In this document: positions 52,302-63,137 of the stretch, in pieces | Numbering within the stretch: position 1 is the stretch's first letter | How the letters are laid out: each line of letters opens with the position of its first letter | Source of the DNA: Pradoshia sp. D12 | Lineage (GTDB): Bacteria > Bacillota > Bacilli > Bacillales > Pradoshiaceae | Length of the DNA: 64,000 bases | Direction: 5' to 3' | NCBI RefSeq assembly: GCF_008935075.1 | Contig: NZ_CP044545.1 | Coordinates: 1,143,501-1,207,500, forward strand | Notes under the pieces: model-generated | What the model was told of the DNA's origin: nothing | The model's database searches: none | Seen by the model: the letters and a program-made list of their open reading frames with translations, nothing else | Position numbers and translations under genes: made by a program

Positions 52302-54455
52302 TTGGCTGATATGGATTTGAATGATAAGGAAGTAAAGATTATAGAAAAAAATACGGCCTTGAAAACTGATTACGAGACATGGGAGCATTTTTTAAACTCA
52401 TTTACAAAAGCAATTATTGTTACTGATTTGGAAATGGAAATCATATCTCAGAATGAACAGGCAATCAAGTTATACCATCAGTTAGGGCGAGAGGGTAAAC
52501 CAGGAAATCTTCGGGACTTTTATATCTCTGTTTCAAAAGAGGTGGTTGATGATCAACTCAGAAACGTGAAACAGCATGGTTTTTCAAATTATATATATTC
52601 AGTAAGGAATTCTGATGACACCTGCTCAGTTGAGCTTGAACTTAATGGACTTTTGGATTCATATTCAAAAAAAATTATCTATGTGTTAATCCCATTAAAA
52701 ACAGAGAGTACAAGGGATCATGTAAAAAAGGATAATTTATATGTAGATATTATTAATGATTTAAAGTGCTATATTGTTATCCATACTAAAGAAGGAATCA
52801 TCGTGGATGGTAATAAAGCCTTTTGTGGGTTGGTCAAAATTGAGAGATCGAAAATTCTAGGCAAAAGTATTTATCAATTTATTACTGCCGCCGATAAAGA
52901 TAAATTTGATACTGTTATCAAGCATCTATCATCCGGAAATTCCCGTTTTAATTTATTTCAGCTTTGTCTTGATTCAAAAGAGATTACATATCAATATACT
53001 ACACAATTTAATTTTTACAGTGGTTTGTACTATACAATTATTTACGATTGTTTTGAAGAATCAGAGCAAAATCACTATTTAATAGAAGGAATTCAAAATG
53101 TCTTTTGTCAATCCGTGGATGGAATAATCATGCTGGACTCTAAAGGAATCATCGTACAGGCTAATGAGCAAGCCTGCATATTGTTTGAGAAAACGCAGGT
53201 GGAATTAATTAATACGAATATAGAGAAAATTACGGGCGAAAAGATAAATACGCTTTTTATCTTGGAAGAACAAGAGAGTTATGAGCTTATTTTCAGTTCA
53301 TCGAGTGGGAAAAAGAAGATTATAGAATTAACAAAAAGTCAGATTAGCAGTAGTCCTTATACTCTTTTAATTTGTAAAGATATTAGTGAAAAGTGGGTGA
53401 TGGAGCAGGAACTTCTTATCTCGGAAAATAAATTCAAGAAAATTTTTGACGGTACCTTTGATGGAATTATGATTTGGGGAGCAGACGGGGAAATATATGA
53501 TATTAATGAACCTGGTGCTGCAATTATAGGGGCTTCTATTGATCATATCCAAAACAAAAACTTCCATGAAATATTCGAACTGACTGAACATCAGATGAAA
53601 CATTTACAAAGGCATATTTCCTTGATCAATAAAAATAAGCATCATCATTTTGTGTGTGAGCTTACTTGCAGGGATGGGCAAAATAAACAGCTGGATTTTT
53701 CCTCCAGACTGGATGTTATACCGGGTAAGAATCTAACCATTTTTAGAGATGTAACAGATAAGATTCGAATGGAGGAACAATTAAAAAAATCAGATACGTT
53801 GAATGTTGTGGGTGAGCTGGCAGCTGGTATTGCTCATGAAATCAGGAATCCTATGACAGCTTTGAAAGGTTTTATTCAATTACTGGAAGGCAGCTTGAAT
53901 GGCGAATTTTCAACCTATTTCCAGGTTATTTCTTCAGAATTACAAAGAATCGAGACAATCATTACAGATTTTTTAATTCTTGCAAAACCACAGGCAGTTT
54001 CCTATCAAATTAAACAGGTAAATAACACAATCGAAAATACGTTGGATCTGCTAAGTGCGCAGGCATCTATGCATAATATTCAATTCCACACACATTTTTC
54101 TAAAATACCACCCATCCATTGTGAGAGTAACCAACTTAAACAAGTTTTTATAAATTTAATCAAAAACGCTATAGAGGCTATGCCTACAGGAGGGTTTATT
54201 GATATCACAACAGAATTATTTTTTGATAGCCATGTATTAATATCGATACAGGATTATGGAACCGGAATCCCTGAGACTGTTCTTGATAAATTGGGAGAAC
54301 CATTCTATACAACAAAAGAAAAGGGGACGGGTCTAGGTTTGATGGTTACCTACAAAATCATTGAAGAGCACGCCGGTTGGATTGAAGTTGCCAGTGAAGA
54401 AGAGAAAGGAACCCTGTTTCAAATCTATCTGCCTATTAATCATGAGTTCACTTGA
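52302..54455 (+). CDS. kinE: PAS-domain sensor histidine kinase (KinE-like)
   Basis: The 717-residue kinase has about four PAS-like segments (near residues 25, 145, 265 and 380) and no membrane helix, then a HisKA domain with H512 in AAGIAHEIRNPMTALKGFIQLL, and an HATPase_c domain with N-box NLIKNAIEAMP, G1 DYGTGIP and G2 GTGLGL. It has no receiver domain and no cognate regulator gene beside it, as in orphan sporulation kinases that feed the Spo0 phosphorelay. TTG 52302 has TAGGAGG. A Spo0E-type gene follows. The name KinE rests on order and size. Confidence 0.82.
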   Translation: MADMDLNDKEVKIIEKNTALKTDYETWEHFLNSFTKAIIVTDLEMEIISQNEQAIKLYHQLGREGKPGNLRDFYISVSKEVVDDQLRNVKQHGFSNYIYSVRNSDDTCSVELELNGLLDSYSKKIIYVLIPLKTESTRDHVKKDNLYVDIINDLKCYIVIHTKEGIIVDGNKAFCGLVKIERSKILGKSIYQFITAADKDKFDTVIKHLSSGNSRFNLFQLCLDSKEITYQYTTQFNFYSGLYYTIIYDCFEESEQNHYLIEGIQNVFCQSVDGIIMLDSKGIIVQANEQACILFEKTQVELINTNIEKITGEKINTLFILEEQESYELIFSSSSGKKKIIELTKSQISSSPYTLLICKDISEKWVMEQELLISENKFKKIFDGTFDGIMIWGADGEIYDINEPGAAIIGASIDHIQNKNFHEIFELTEHQMKHLQRHISLINKNKHHHFVCELTCRDGQNKQLDFSSRLDVIPGKNLTIFRDVTDKIRMEEQLKKSDTLNVVGELAAGIAHEIRNPMTALKGFIQLLEGSLNGEFSTYFQVISSELQRIETIITDFLILAKPQAVSYQIKQVNNTIENTLDLLSAQASMHNIQFHTHFSKIPPIHCESNQLKQVFINLIKNAIEAMPTGGFIDITTELFFDSHVLISIQDYGTGIPETVLDKLGEPFYTTKEKGTGLGLMVTYKIIEEHAGWIEVASEEEKGTLFQIYLPINHEFT

Positions 54456-54485
54456 GAGAAAAAATTAGAATAGGATGGTAAAATG

Positions 54486-54519
54486 GAAACTCTTCTGATT
54501 TATAAGGGTTTCTTATTTT
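54486..54519 (+). terminator. Terminator after the kinase
   Basis: GAAACTCTT pairs with AAGGGTTTC (one G-T), followed by TTATTTTT. Confidence 0.7.
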
Positions 54520-54673
54520 TGTTTGCTGGAAGTGTTAGACAGATTCTTTAATAAGAAGATGAAATAATTATTATTTTTTGTCTTTTTTTGCGATTGTATT
54601 TACATTATTTTAAAATTCTGACATAATACCACTTAATGTTATTTTTTTAGTGAATAAGAAGGAGGAGCTTTTC

Positions 54674-54847
54674 TTGCAGAATCAAAAAGATTGGCTGGAA
54701 ACTGCCATAAGAAATAAAAGAGAACAAATGATTAGCCATGCCAAGAACAATGGCCTTCTGGATGAAGGTACATTAAATCTGAGTCGGCAGCTTGACCAGT
54801 TAATTCTTGAACATATTAGGATGAAATACTCAATAACTAATTATTAA
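54674..54847 (+). CDS. spo0E: Spo0E-like sporulation regulatory phosphatase
   Basis: The 57-residue protein has the Spo0E family pattern: helix WLETAIRNKREQMISHAKNNG, then the phosphatase motif SRQLDQLI. Such proteins dephosphorylate Spo0A~P and delay sporulation. TTG 54674 is chosen because GGAGG lies eight bases upstream; a GTG at 54650 would place this site inside the gene. It lies next to the PAS kinase, so opposing inputs to Spo0A are side by side. Confidence 0.85.
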   Translation: MQNQKDWLETAIRNKREQMISHAKNNGLLDEGTLNLSRQLDQLILEHIRMKYSITNY

Positions 54848-55634
54848 ATAAACAAGGAATGCGTAAAGGTGAAAACTAGGATTTTATGACATAAAACGTA
54901 TTTACCATTTACCATTTACTATTTACATATGGTTTGTGGATAAAAGCAAAGTAACAATTTAATACTAGGATAGGTATAATCAGTTCTGAAAAAGATATCT
55001 CTACCTGGTCGGCAAGTACATTTTAGCCCAGGTCGATTTATATACTCCTTTAGTATACGCGATTTTAGGCCATATTTATGAATGCATGAATAACCCCTTT
55101 TCTAAATGATCACAGTGGAAGGAATAGGTATACCATACACTTCCGTCACCTATCCTCAGGCGAGACCTTCTCCATATTCGTTATAAATCCTATTTTTTCA
55201 GGTTAAGTGCGCAGTACTTTTTCTGGGAATTGAAAAGCTCATACTTAAAAAATCCATCAATACAGCACGATTTGGATGACTGAATCTCATCCTACGAATA
55301 GATGAAATGATTGTTTGCATCCAGAGGATATTCCTTATATGATGTCTATTTATATAGAGCAATACCTATTAGAAGACATTAGAAGATTCATTTTGTACCT
55401 TAGGAAAAATAATCTCCTCGTTTGCATAAGGTTATACATCATCAATAAAGGATTAGTGCTCAAAATATTAGGATGTTCTGCAAAAGAATTGTAAAGTGAA
55501 AAATAAATAAAGGTTAAATACTAGGTTATTACTACTATCAGGATGATTATAAAGTTTTACTTTTTAATAGGAAAGAAGTATAATTACGCGGATGATAATA
55601 GTGAATTTTATCCGTTAATTGTGGGTGATTAAAT
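54848..55634. other. 787-base stretch without a supported gene
   Basis: All frames are broken by stops and no ribosome binding site with a following gene was seen. A TTTACCAT-like short repeat occurs at 54901-54925. The minus strand between 55320 and 54960 reads with only four stops, which is not clearly below chance. In B. subtilis this chromosomal place holds methionine salvage and motility genes, so it may be a deletion scar; that is inference. Confidence 0.5.
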
Positions 55635-56072
55635 ATGGAAGAACAAAATCAATCTTTAAAAGTATTTATAGTTCTGTCGAGGGCTTTTCGAGCTATCAGT
55701 GACTATACCAACAAATATATCCAAGCCTCAGGTGTAAATCCAACCGAATTTGCTGTCCTTGAGCTACTCTACCATAAAGGTGATCAACCATTGCAGCATA
55801 TAGGGGATAAAATCCTGCTTGCCAGTGGAAGTATCACGTATGTAGTAGATAAGCTGGAAAAAAAGCAATTATTAAAAAGGATTGCATGTCCCAATGATCG
55901 AAGAGTAACATATGCGCAAATTACGGAAAAGGGAAAGAAGTTCCTGGAAGGGATATTCCCGGAGCATCAGGAACGAATTGAGCATTTAATGGATGGGTTA
56001 ACAGTCGAAGAGAAGGAAACGGTGATTGAGCTTCTGAAAAGAATTGGTAAATCCGTACCGTTAACTAAATAA
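55635..56072 (+). CDS. mhqR: MarR family regulator (MhqR-like)
   Basis: The 145-residue winged-helix protein starts with a dimer helix (VFIVLSRAFRAISDYTNKYIQ), then NPTEFAVLELLYHKGDQPLQHIGDKILLASGSITYVVDKLEKKQLLKR, and the wing CPNDRRVTYAQIT. Its length equals B. subtilis MhqR (145), the repressor of quinone-resistance genes, and the neighbourhood agrees. It lacks an obvious redox cysteine near the N-terminus. The target operators are not evident here. Confidence 0.85.
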   Translation: MEEQNQSLKVFIVLSRAFRAISDYTNKYIQASGVNPTEFAVLELLYHKGDQPLQHIGDKILLASGSITYVVDKLEKKQLLKRIACPNDRRVTYAQITEKGKKFLEGIFPEHQERIEHLMDGLTVEEKETVIELLKRIGKSVPLTK

Positions 56073-56172
56073 TCCATTAATACCTATATATTAATGAATA
56101 AAATGAAATAGAAGAATAAGATGGACTGGCTGTCGTTAACCGGCAGTTATTTTTTTGTCTAAAAGCTGAGGA

Positions 56173-56200
56173 GGAAATAAGATGTCACTCGTTCATTAAT
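56173..56200 (+). other. Strong ribosome binding site with a five-codon frame
   Basis: GAGGAGGAAATAAG is followed by ATG and four codons (Met-Ser-Leu-Val-His), then TAA, about 100 bases before ykvI. It may be a leader peptide or the remnant of a deleted gene. Confidence 0.35.
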
Positions 56201-56301
56201 GAAACAAGGTGGTAAGAAGCAACCGGTATTCACCAGAATAATAATTTGTCATAAAGACAATCAGCCCGCATACAGTGAGTAGTAAGCGGGGAGGGACAAG
56301 G

Positions 56302-57327
56302 GTGAATCGTCAATATGTAAATATTTTTCAAGTTGCAGCTGTTTATGTTGGAACGGTTATTGGAGCGGGTTTTGCAACTGGAAAGGAAATATATGAATTT
56401 TTTACCCAATATGGACTTTATGGCCTATTAGGGATTCTTCTTTCGGGATTTATTTTTATTCGGATTGGCAGAAAAATAATGATTGTAGCATTACATAGAA
56501 ATATTAAAAATTATATGGAATTTAATGATTGGTTATTTGGTAAACGTATATCCTTTTTTGTTAATATCATCTCTATGGGCATGTTGTTTGGGGTTACAGG
56601 TGTTATGATGTCAGGAGTTGGCGGTCTATTTGAAGAGCAATTGGGATTTTCTAAAATAGGGGGCATGCTTTTTACTACATTTCTATCAATTGTTGTCATG
56701 AGCTGGGGGACTAAAGGTTTATTATCTATTAACACCTTTGTGGTACCTGCAATGATTATGTTTAATTTAATCCTGATGTTTGCTTCATTATTCCATATGA
56801 ATCCTGTTCAAAATCTGCTAACCATTCCTGATGAAGTAAGCTGGAAGATGGTCTTATCGCCCTTCTCCTATACGGCATTTAACCTTGCTTTGACACAGGC
56901 TGTTTTGGTTCCATTGGCTGCCGAAATAAAGGATGAAGATATTATTCGAAAAGGTGCAAATTTAGGAGGATTTATTTTATCCGTTGTTTTGGTAAGCTGC
57001 CATATTTCCTTATCCTCCATACCAGGAATTGAACAGATTAACATTCCTACTGCCTATGTAATGAAACAAATAGCACCTTTTTTATATGGGCTCTATTTAT
57101 TCATTATTTTTGGAGAAATTTTTTCAACCTTAATTGGAAATGCCTTTGGACTCGAAAGGCAACTAAAAAAAGCAACGGAACTGCCTTCCTGGTCGCTATA
57201 TGTTGGGATTTTTGCCATAAGTTTAATAATTGGCCAAATTGAATATGGTCCTTTGATCTCTATATTGTATCCGATTTTTGGATATATTAGTTTAATCTTT
57301 TTGCTGTTAATAACTGTCAAAAAGTAA
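56302..57327 (+). CDS. ykvI: YkvI-like membrane transporter
   Basis: The 341-residue protein has about ten helices. It starts VNIFQVAAVYVGTVIGAGFATGKEIYEFFTQYG, a pattern shared with LeuT-fold carriers in which the glycine stretch forms the substrate site. The YkvI family has no known substrate. GTG 56302 has GGGAGG; a start at 56275 precedes this site. Placement after mhqR and before ykvS matches B. subtilis. Confidence 0.85.
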   Translation: MNRQYVNIFQVAAVYVGTVIGAGFATGKEIYEFFTQYGLYGLLGILLSGFIFIRIGRKIMIVALHRNIKNYMEFNDWLFGKRISFFVNIISMGMLFGVTGVMMSGVGGLFEEQLGFSKIGGMLFTTFLSIVVMSWGTKGLLSINTFVVPAMIMFNLILMFASLFHMNPVQNLLTIPDEVSWKMVLSPFSYTAFNLALTQAVLVPLAAEIKDEDIIRKGANLGGFILSVVLVSCHISLSSIPGIEQINIPTAYVMKQIAPFLYGLYLFIIFGEIFSTLIGNAFGLERQLKKATELPSWSLYVGIFAISLIIGQIEYGPLISILYPIFGYISLIFLLLITVKK

Positions 57328-57381
57328 GTGTCAGCTACGATTTATGCTGTTTCTAGAAAGATTTATAAAAATGACAAAAAG

Positions 57382-57410
57382 AAAGAGAAGGGATAGTCCC
57401 CTCTCTTTAT
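57382..57410. terminator. Bidirectional terminator between ykvI and map
   Basis: AAAGAG and CTCTTT with an inner GGGA/TCCC pair form a stem at 57382-57408. Confidence 0.75.
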
Positions 57411-57431
57411 AAGGTCAATGCCGTAGGCACA

Positions 57432-58524
<1,093 letters not shown>

Positions 58525-58792
58525 GTTCACACCTTTTCAGTTTATTAAAGTTATCAACAGATCTTGATTAGTAAACTAATATCCTTGCAATTTCGGGATT
58601 CGTAAGTCCGCTTATAAAGAAATTATCCCTACTATTTAGCTTATGCAGAATAATATTGTAATTATAGTATAAATTGTGATTAATTGGAATGTTAAAAGAA
58701 TAAATAGTCTTTATATTTTCGCTCCTATGGAATACTTGTTTAATGTAGGGGTTTGAGAGTATCATGTTTTGTATATATAGGAGGTTTTACGA

Positions 58793-58987
58793 ATGAATAA
58801 AGAAGAGATCCAATCCATATTTGATCAATTAAAAAATGGAGAAATAGATAAACTTGAAGTTGCAAAGCAGGATTTCATGGCGTTTCGATCTGTGCTTGTA
58901 GAAAGGGAAGATTTTAAACATTTTCGGGGAACTGCTCATATAGGCGGGGGTGTGACCTATCATTATTTAGAGGAGCCTAGAAGCTGA
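58793..58987 (+). CDS. Hypothetical 64-residue protein
   Basis: ATG 58793 has a near-perfect site (AGGAGG). The N-terminal half is helical and acidic (EEIQSIFDQLKNGEIDKLEV); the end GTAHIGGGVTYHYLEEP is glycine- and tyrosine-rich. No signal or membrane segment is seen. I do not recognise the family. The hairpin that follows supports a separate transcript. Confidence 0.78.
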   Translation: MNKEEIQSIFDQLKNGEIDKLEVAKQDFMAFRSVLVEREDFKHFRGTAHIGGGVTYHYLEEPRS

Positions 58988-58996
58988 ATAGAAATC

Positions 58997-59029
58997 AACA
59001 AACCCAATTATAAAGTAATTGGGTTTGTT
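58997..59029. terminator. Hairpin between convergent genes
   Basis: AACAAACCCAATTA and TAATTGGGTTTGTT form a perfect 14-bp stem. It separates the small gene from the convergent sigma factor gene. Confidence 0.82.
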
Positions 59030-59051
59030 AACATTTTAATCAGTATTGTCC

Positions 59052-59555
59052 TTATTTGATAAACACATCTGGATGTATTTCAAGGTAATGCTTTAGTTTT
59101 TTTAGCGCCATCCGTTTCCAAGATTTCACCGTTGCATACGTTGCATGGTATTCGTATGCGATATCTGTGATGGTTTTACCAAATTGAATGTATTCAGCCA
59201 ACCAAATATATTGGTTGTTTGTTAAGGAAGTTAGAAAAGGTTTAGGGAAGTACCATTCAAGGAAGGAAACATCTTCTTCAACCTTTAATAAATCCCAATA
59301 CTCAGGTGATTTTTTTAATTCTCTCCCATTTATTTTAGTGGACTTGCAAAGCTGTATAAGCATTTTACCTTGTATGGACTTATAGGCATAGGAAAGGAAC
59401 TGTCCTTTTTCAGGGTTGAAATTTTGGCTGGCCTCCCAAAGTGCAATTAATCCTATTTGGTAAAATTCATCCTTTTCACAAATAATATTAAGCTTTCTCA
59501 TAATATGATGTATTAATGGATTATATTGGTTAACTAATGATTCGAAGTCTTCCAT
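59052..59555 (-). CDS. Sigma-70 family protein, orphan
   Basis: The 167-residue protein has region 2 (YNPLIHHIMRKLN, DEFYQIGLIALWEASQNFNPEKGQFLSYAYKSIQGKML) and region 4 (FGKTITDIAYEYHATYATVKSWKRMALKKLKHY). It resembles short sigma factors such as Xpf-type phage or competence-related ones. No anti-sigma gene adjoins it. The start at 59555 has a weak GGCAGGA. The target genes are unknown. Confidence 0.82.
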   Translation of the reverse strand: MEDFESLVNQYNPLIHHIMRKLNIICEKDEFYQIGLIALWEASQNFNPEKGQFLSYAYKSIQGKMLIQLCKSTKINGRELKKSPEYWDLLKVEEDVSFLEWYFPKPFLTSLTNNQYIWLAEYIQFGKTITDIAYEYHATYATVKSWKRMALKKLKHYLEIHPDVFIK

Positions 59556-59771
59556 ACTCGTAATCCTGCCCTATGAGGAGCGACCTCTATATTCCCGGGT
59601 ACCTTTAAAGTACGCTTAAAGATTCTTTCTGTAAAAAAAGCAAATTTGAAAATTTGTTGAGTTTTTAGCGAAAAATGAGGATAAATTCTATTAAAATAAT
59701 CATTATTTTAAAAAATATGGATTCCTATAACAAAATCTAACCATTTAATTTAAAAGAGAGGATTGGATACA

Positions 59772-60515
59772 ATGAATTTTCAGGATCAAGTTGTGTTAGT
59801 AACAGGTGCTGCAAATGGGATTGGTAAAGAAATCGCAATACAATATGCAAATAAAGGCGCGAAAGTTGTTTTAACCGATATAGATGTGGAAGCTGGAAAG
59901 AAAATTGAAGCTGAACTATTGGCAATGGGAAAAGTTGCTTTATTTGCTGAGGCCGATCTCAGCAAAGAGGATGATTGCCTTCATATAATGGAAATAATTA
60001 GAGGTGAATGGGGTAGGTTAAATATTATAGTAAATAATGCAGGCATAAGTGAATTTACTCCATTATTTGAAATGACAACAGAGAATTGGAATCGCATTAT
60101 CAATACCAATTTACGAAGTGTATTTATTTTGGCAAGAGAAGGAGCTAAGCTGATGACTGGAACGGGTGGTTCTATCATTAATATAGCATCAACCCGAGCC
60201 ATACAATCTGAACCGAATTCTGAAGCTTATGCTGCATCCAAAGGTGGAATCCTAGCTCTAACGCACGCTCTTGGCGCATCATTAGCCAAAAAAGGTATTC
60301 GAGTTAACAGTATTAGCCCTGGCTGGATTCAAACGACTGATTACACTGGTTTACGTGAGATAGATCACGCCCAGCATTTTTCGGGTAGGGTAGGTAAGCC
60401 AATAGATATAGCAAAAGCATGTTTATTCCTAAGTGATCCAGAGAACGATTTTATTAATGGAGAGAATCTGGTTATTGATGGTGGAATGACAAGGAAAATG
60501 ATTTATGAAGATTGA
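59772..60515 (+). CDS. Short-chain dehydrogenase/reductase
   Basis: The 247-residue classical SDR has TGAANGIG, the Asp in VVLTDIDVEAG favouring NAD, VNNAGIS, IASTRA with catalytic Ser, and YAASKGG with Tyr and Lys, ending with a GENLVIDGGMT segment. It is closest to glucose-1-dehydrogenase-like or oxoacyl reductase-like SDRs. ATG 59772 has AGAGAGGA nine bases upstream. The substrate is unknown. Confidence 0.87.
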   Translation: MNFQDQVVLVTGAANGIGKEIAIQYANKGAKVVLTDIDVEAGKKIEAELLAMGKVALFAEADLSKEDDCLHIMEIIRGEWGRLNIIVNNAGISEFTPLFEMTTENWNRIINTNLRSVFILAREGAKLMTGTGGSIINIASTRAIQSEPNSEAYAASKGGILALTHALGASLAKKGIRVNSISPGWIQTTDYTGLREIDHAQHFSGRVGKPIDIAKACLFLSDPENDFINGENLVIDGGMTRKMIYED

Positions 60516-60990
60516 AAATATGAATAAAAAACAGAATAGAAAGGTTCTTCAAATTTGTCATTAGAAATACCTTTGTTGTAAAATCGATAGGAAATACAAT
60601 ATATAGATATTTCTCCAAGCTATGTGAAATTTAGTTGTAGAATTGCTTATCTGTGTGCAAACACTTTACTGAATAAATTCATTGTATATAGGATTCTGGT
60701 ATATATTAGAAATGAATCTTATATTTATTGAAAGACTATGTTTCAATCAATCTTACAGGTGAGATATATTTATGGTTCTTAATTTATAAAAGCAGTTGAA
60801 CAATTTTAATTTTTCAGGTACATTTCTCTTATAGGGTTTTACTCTTTATTGTGAGAAAAGCTACATAATTTCGACTGTTCATCCTTTTATACATAGGACC
60901 GGTTGAAACTGGGTAAAATCATAAGATGTAAGCAGCTAGAATTCGTATAGCTAAAACAAAATAATTATTAATAAAGGAGCTCGATTACTT
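60516..60990. other. 475-base leader before ptsH
   Basis: No gene is visible; B. subtilis has ptsG next to ptsH, and here it is absent. There is no clear terminator or GlcT-type antiterminator, and I saw no good sigma-A promoter. Several dyads are seen, for example AGCTA/TAGCT near 60935. Confidence 0.5.
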
Positions 60991-61257
60991 ATGGTACAAA
61001 AAACTTTTCATGTAACTGCAGAAACAGGAATTCATGCTCGTCCAGCAACATTGCTTGTACAAGCAGCAGGTAAATTCAACTCTGATATCAACCTCGAATA
61101 TAAAGAAAAGAAAGTTAATCTTAAATCAATTATGGGCGTTATGTCTTTAGGAATCGGCAGTGGTTCAGATATTACAATTATCGCTGAAGGAAATGACGAA
61201 CAAGATGCATTAAATGCCATTGAGGAAACATTAACAAAAGAAGGATTGGCTAAGTAA
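60991..61257 (+). CDS. ptsH: Phosphocarrier protein HPr
   Basis: The 88-residue HPr has the phosphorylated H15 in [11 protein letters not shown] and the regulatory S46 in [10 protein letters not shown], the site for HPr kinase and for CcpA co-repression. It carries phosphate from Enzyme I to sugar-specific permeases. AAAGGAG precedes ATG 60991. The stop overlaps the ptsI start. Confidence 0.97.
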   Translation: MVQKTFHVTAETGIHARPATLLVQAAGKFNSDINLEYKEKKVNLKSIMGVMSLGIGSGSDITIIAEGNDEQDALNAIEETLTKEGLAK

Positions 61258-62978
61258 TGACAACGATGTTAAACGGGATAGCGGCATCTAATGGAATTGT
61301 CATAGCAAAAGCTTATCGTTTAATGGAGCCTGACTTAACTGTAACAAAAAGCACGATTAATGAAGTGGATACCGAATTAACTCGTCTTCAAGAGGCGGTT
61401 AATAAGGCTCAGACCGAATTGGAAACAATTCGTGAAAAAGTCAAAACAGAACAAGGTGAAGATAAAGCAGCCATTTTTGATGCTCACATACTTGTTTTGA
61501 ATGACCCTGAATTGCTTGGTGCTGTACAGGAGAAAGTTAAGTCTGAAAAAATCAACTCTGAATTTGCTATGCGCGAAATTGCTGATATGTTCATCACTAT
61601 GTTTGAACAAATGGATAATGAATATATGAAAGAAAGAGCAGCTGATATTCGTGATGTAACAAAACGGGTTATCAGTCATCTTCTTGGGGTACAAATACCA
61701 AATCCAAGTATGATTGCTGAAGAAGTGATTGTTGTGTCCGAGGATTTAACTCCTTCAGATACAGCTCAATTAAACAGAGAATTTGTTAAAGGCTTTACAA
61801 CTGATATTGGAGGGCGTACTTCTCACTCCGCAATTATGGCACGCTCGCTTGAAATTCCAGCAGTTGTTGGGACTAAACAGGCAACTGAAACTATTCAAAA
61901 CGGCGATATGATTATACTTGATGGGCTTAAAGGTGAAGTACATATTAATCCGACACCTGAATTGATTGAAGAATACAAAAAAGCTGCTGATGCTTATGCA
62001 CAGCAGAAACTTGAATGGGCTAAGCTTGTTAACGAAAAAACGGTAACAGCAGATGGCCATCACATAGAATTAGCAGCGAACATCGGCACTCCTAAAGATC
62101 TTGAAGGTGTTAAAGCAAATGGTGCTGAGGCTGTAGGCTTATATAGAACAGAGTTCTTGTATATGGGAAGAGATAATCTTCCTGGAGAAGAAGAACAGTT
62201 TGAATCCTATAAAGCTGTACTTGAAGGTATGGAAGGTAAGCCGGTTGTGGTACGCACATTGGATATTGGTGGAGATAAGGAGCTTCCTTATCTAGATCTA
62301 CCGAAAGAAATGAATCCATTCCTTGGATTCCGTGCTATTCGATTATGCCTTGAGGAACTACCGATTTTCAGAACGCAGCTTAGAGCACTTTTACGGGCAA
62401 GTGTGTATGGGAATTTAAGAATTATGTTCCCGATGATTGCCACTTTAGATGAATTCAGATCCGCCAAAAAGGTTCTTGAAGAAGAAAAGGCGAAATTAAT
62501 TGAAGAAGGTATTGAAGTATCAGATTCTATTCAATTGGGAATCATGGTGGAAATCCCTTCAACTGCGGTAATCGCAGATCAATTTGCTAAGGAAGTAGAT
62601 TTCTTCAGCATTGGTACGAATGACTTGATTCAATATACAATGGCTGCAGATAGAATGAACGAACGTGTATCTTACTTGTACCAACCATATAATCCAGCTA
62701 TTTTACGTTTAGTAAAAATGGTGATTGAAGCTGCACATAAAGAAGGCAAATGGGCTGGAATGTGTGGAGAAATGGCTGGGGATGAACTGGCGATTCCGTT
62801 GCTTGTTGGATTAGGGTTGGATGAGTTTTCAATGAGCGCAACATCTGTTCTGCGTGCACGTTCCCAAATTAAAACACTTACTAGAACCGAAATGCAAGAC
62901 TTGGCTGAAAAAGCTATACAAATGCAAACATCAGCAGAGATTGTTGAAATGGTTAAAAAAGCTACAGCTCAAAAATAG
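61257..62978 (+). CDS. ptsI: PTS Enzyme I
   Basis: The 573-residue enzyme takes phosphate from phosphoenolpyruvate and gives it to HPr. The active histidine is H190 in [13 protein letters not shown]; the PEP site reads [25 protein letters not shown], and [18 protein letters not shown] with the late Cys in GMCGEMAGD follows. ATG 61257 shares an A with the ptsH stop. The pair makes the standard ptsHI operon. Confidence 0.97.
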   Translation: MTTMLNGIAASNGIVIAKAYRLMEPDLTVTKSTINEVDTELTRLQEAVNKAQTELETIREKVKTEQGEDKAAIFDAHILVLNDPELLGAVQEKVKSEKINSEFAMREIADMFITMFEQMDNEYMKERAADIRDVTKRVISHLLGVQIPNPSMIAEEVIVVSEDLTPSDTAQLNREFVKGFTTDIGGRTSHSAIMARSLEIPAVVGTKQATETIQNGDMIILDGLKGEVHINPTPELIEEYKKAADAYAQQKLEWAKLVNEKTVTADGHHIELAANIGTPKDLEGVKANGAEAVGLYRTEFLYMGRDNLPGEEEQFESYKAVLEGMEGKPVVVRTLDIGGDKELPYLDLPKEMNPFLGFRAIRLCLEELPIFRTQLRALLRASVYGNLRIMFPMIATLDEFRSAKKVLEEEKAKLIEEGIEVSDSIQLGIMVEIPSTAVIADQFAKEVDFFSIGTNDLIQYTMAADRMNERVSYLYQPYNPAILRLVKMVIEAAHKEGKWAGMCGEMAGDELAIPLLVGLGLDEFSMSATSVLRARSQIKTLTRTEMQDLAEKAIQMQTSAEIVEMVKKATAQK

Positions 62979-63078
62979 TTTCAATAAAAATAGATATACA
63001 GGTTTATTTATTTGAACGGAGGGGTACATTAAAGGTGGACACAAAACAGCAACATGCTTTTAGTGACCCCCCTTTCTT

Positions 63079-63109
63079 AATCAACTGGTTTTCCAGTTGA
63101 TTTTTTTTG
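63079..63109 (+). terminator. Terminator after ptsI
   Basis: AATCAACTGG and CCAGTTGATT form a perfect stem around TTTT, followed by TTTTTT. A tiny frame with GTG start (about 63035) ends in it; I do not call it a gene. Confidence 0.9.
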
Positions 63110-63137
63110 CTATTATAGAGGTATAGGAGGGAGCGTT

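Noticed and set aside
54960-55320. Possible decayed minus-strand gene between spo0E and mhqR
   Set aside because: Four stops in about 120 codons is not clearly below chance and no family was recognised.
58550-58562. DnaA-box-like TTATCAACAG
   Set aside because: A single imperfect match with no cluster and no origin genes nearby.
63035-63100. 21-codon frame after ptsI
   Set aside because: It runs into the ptsI terminator stem and its composition is not convincing.
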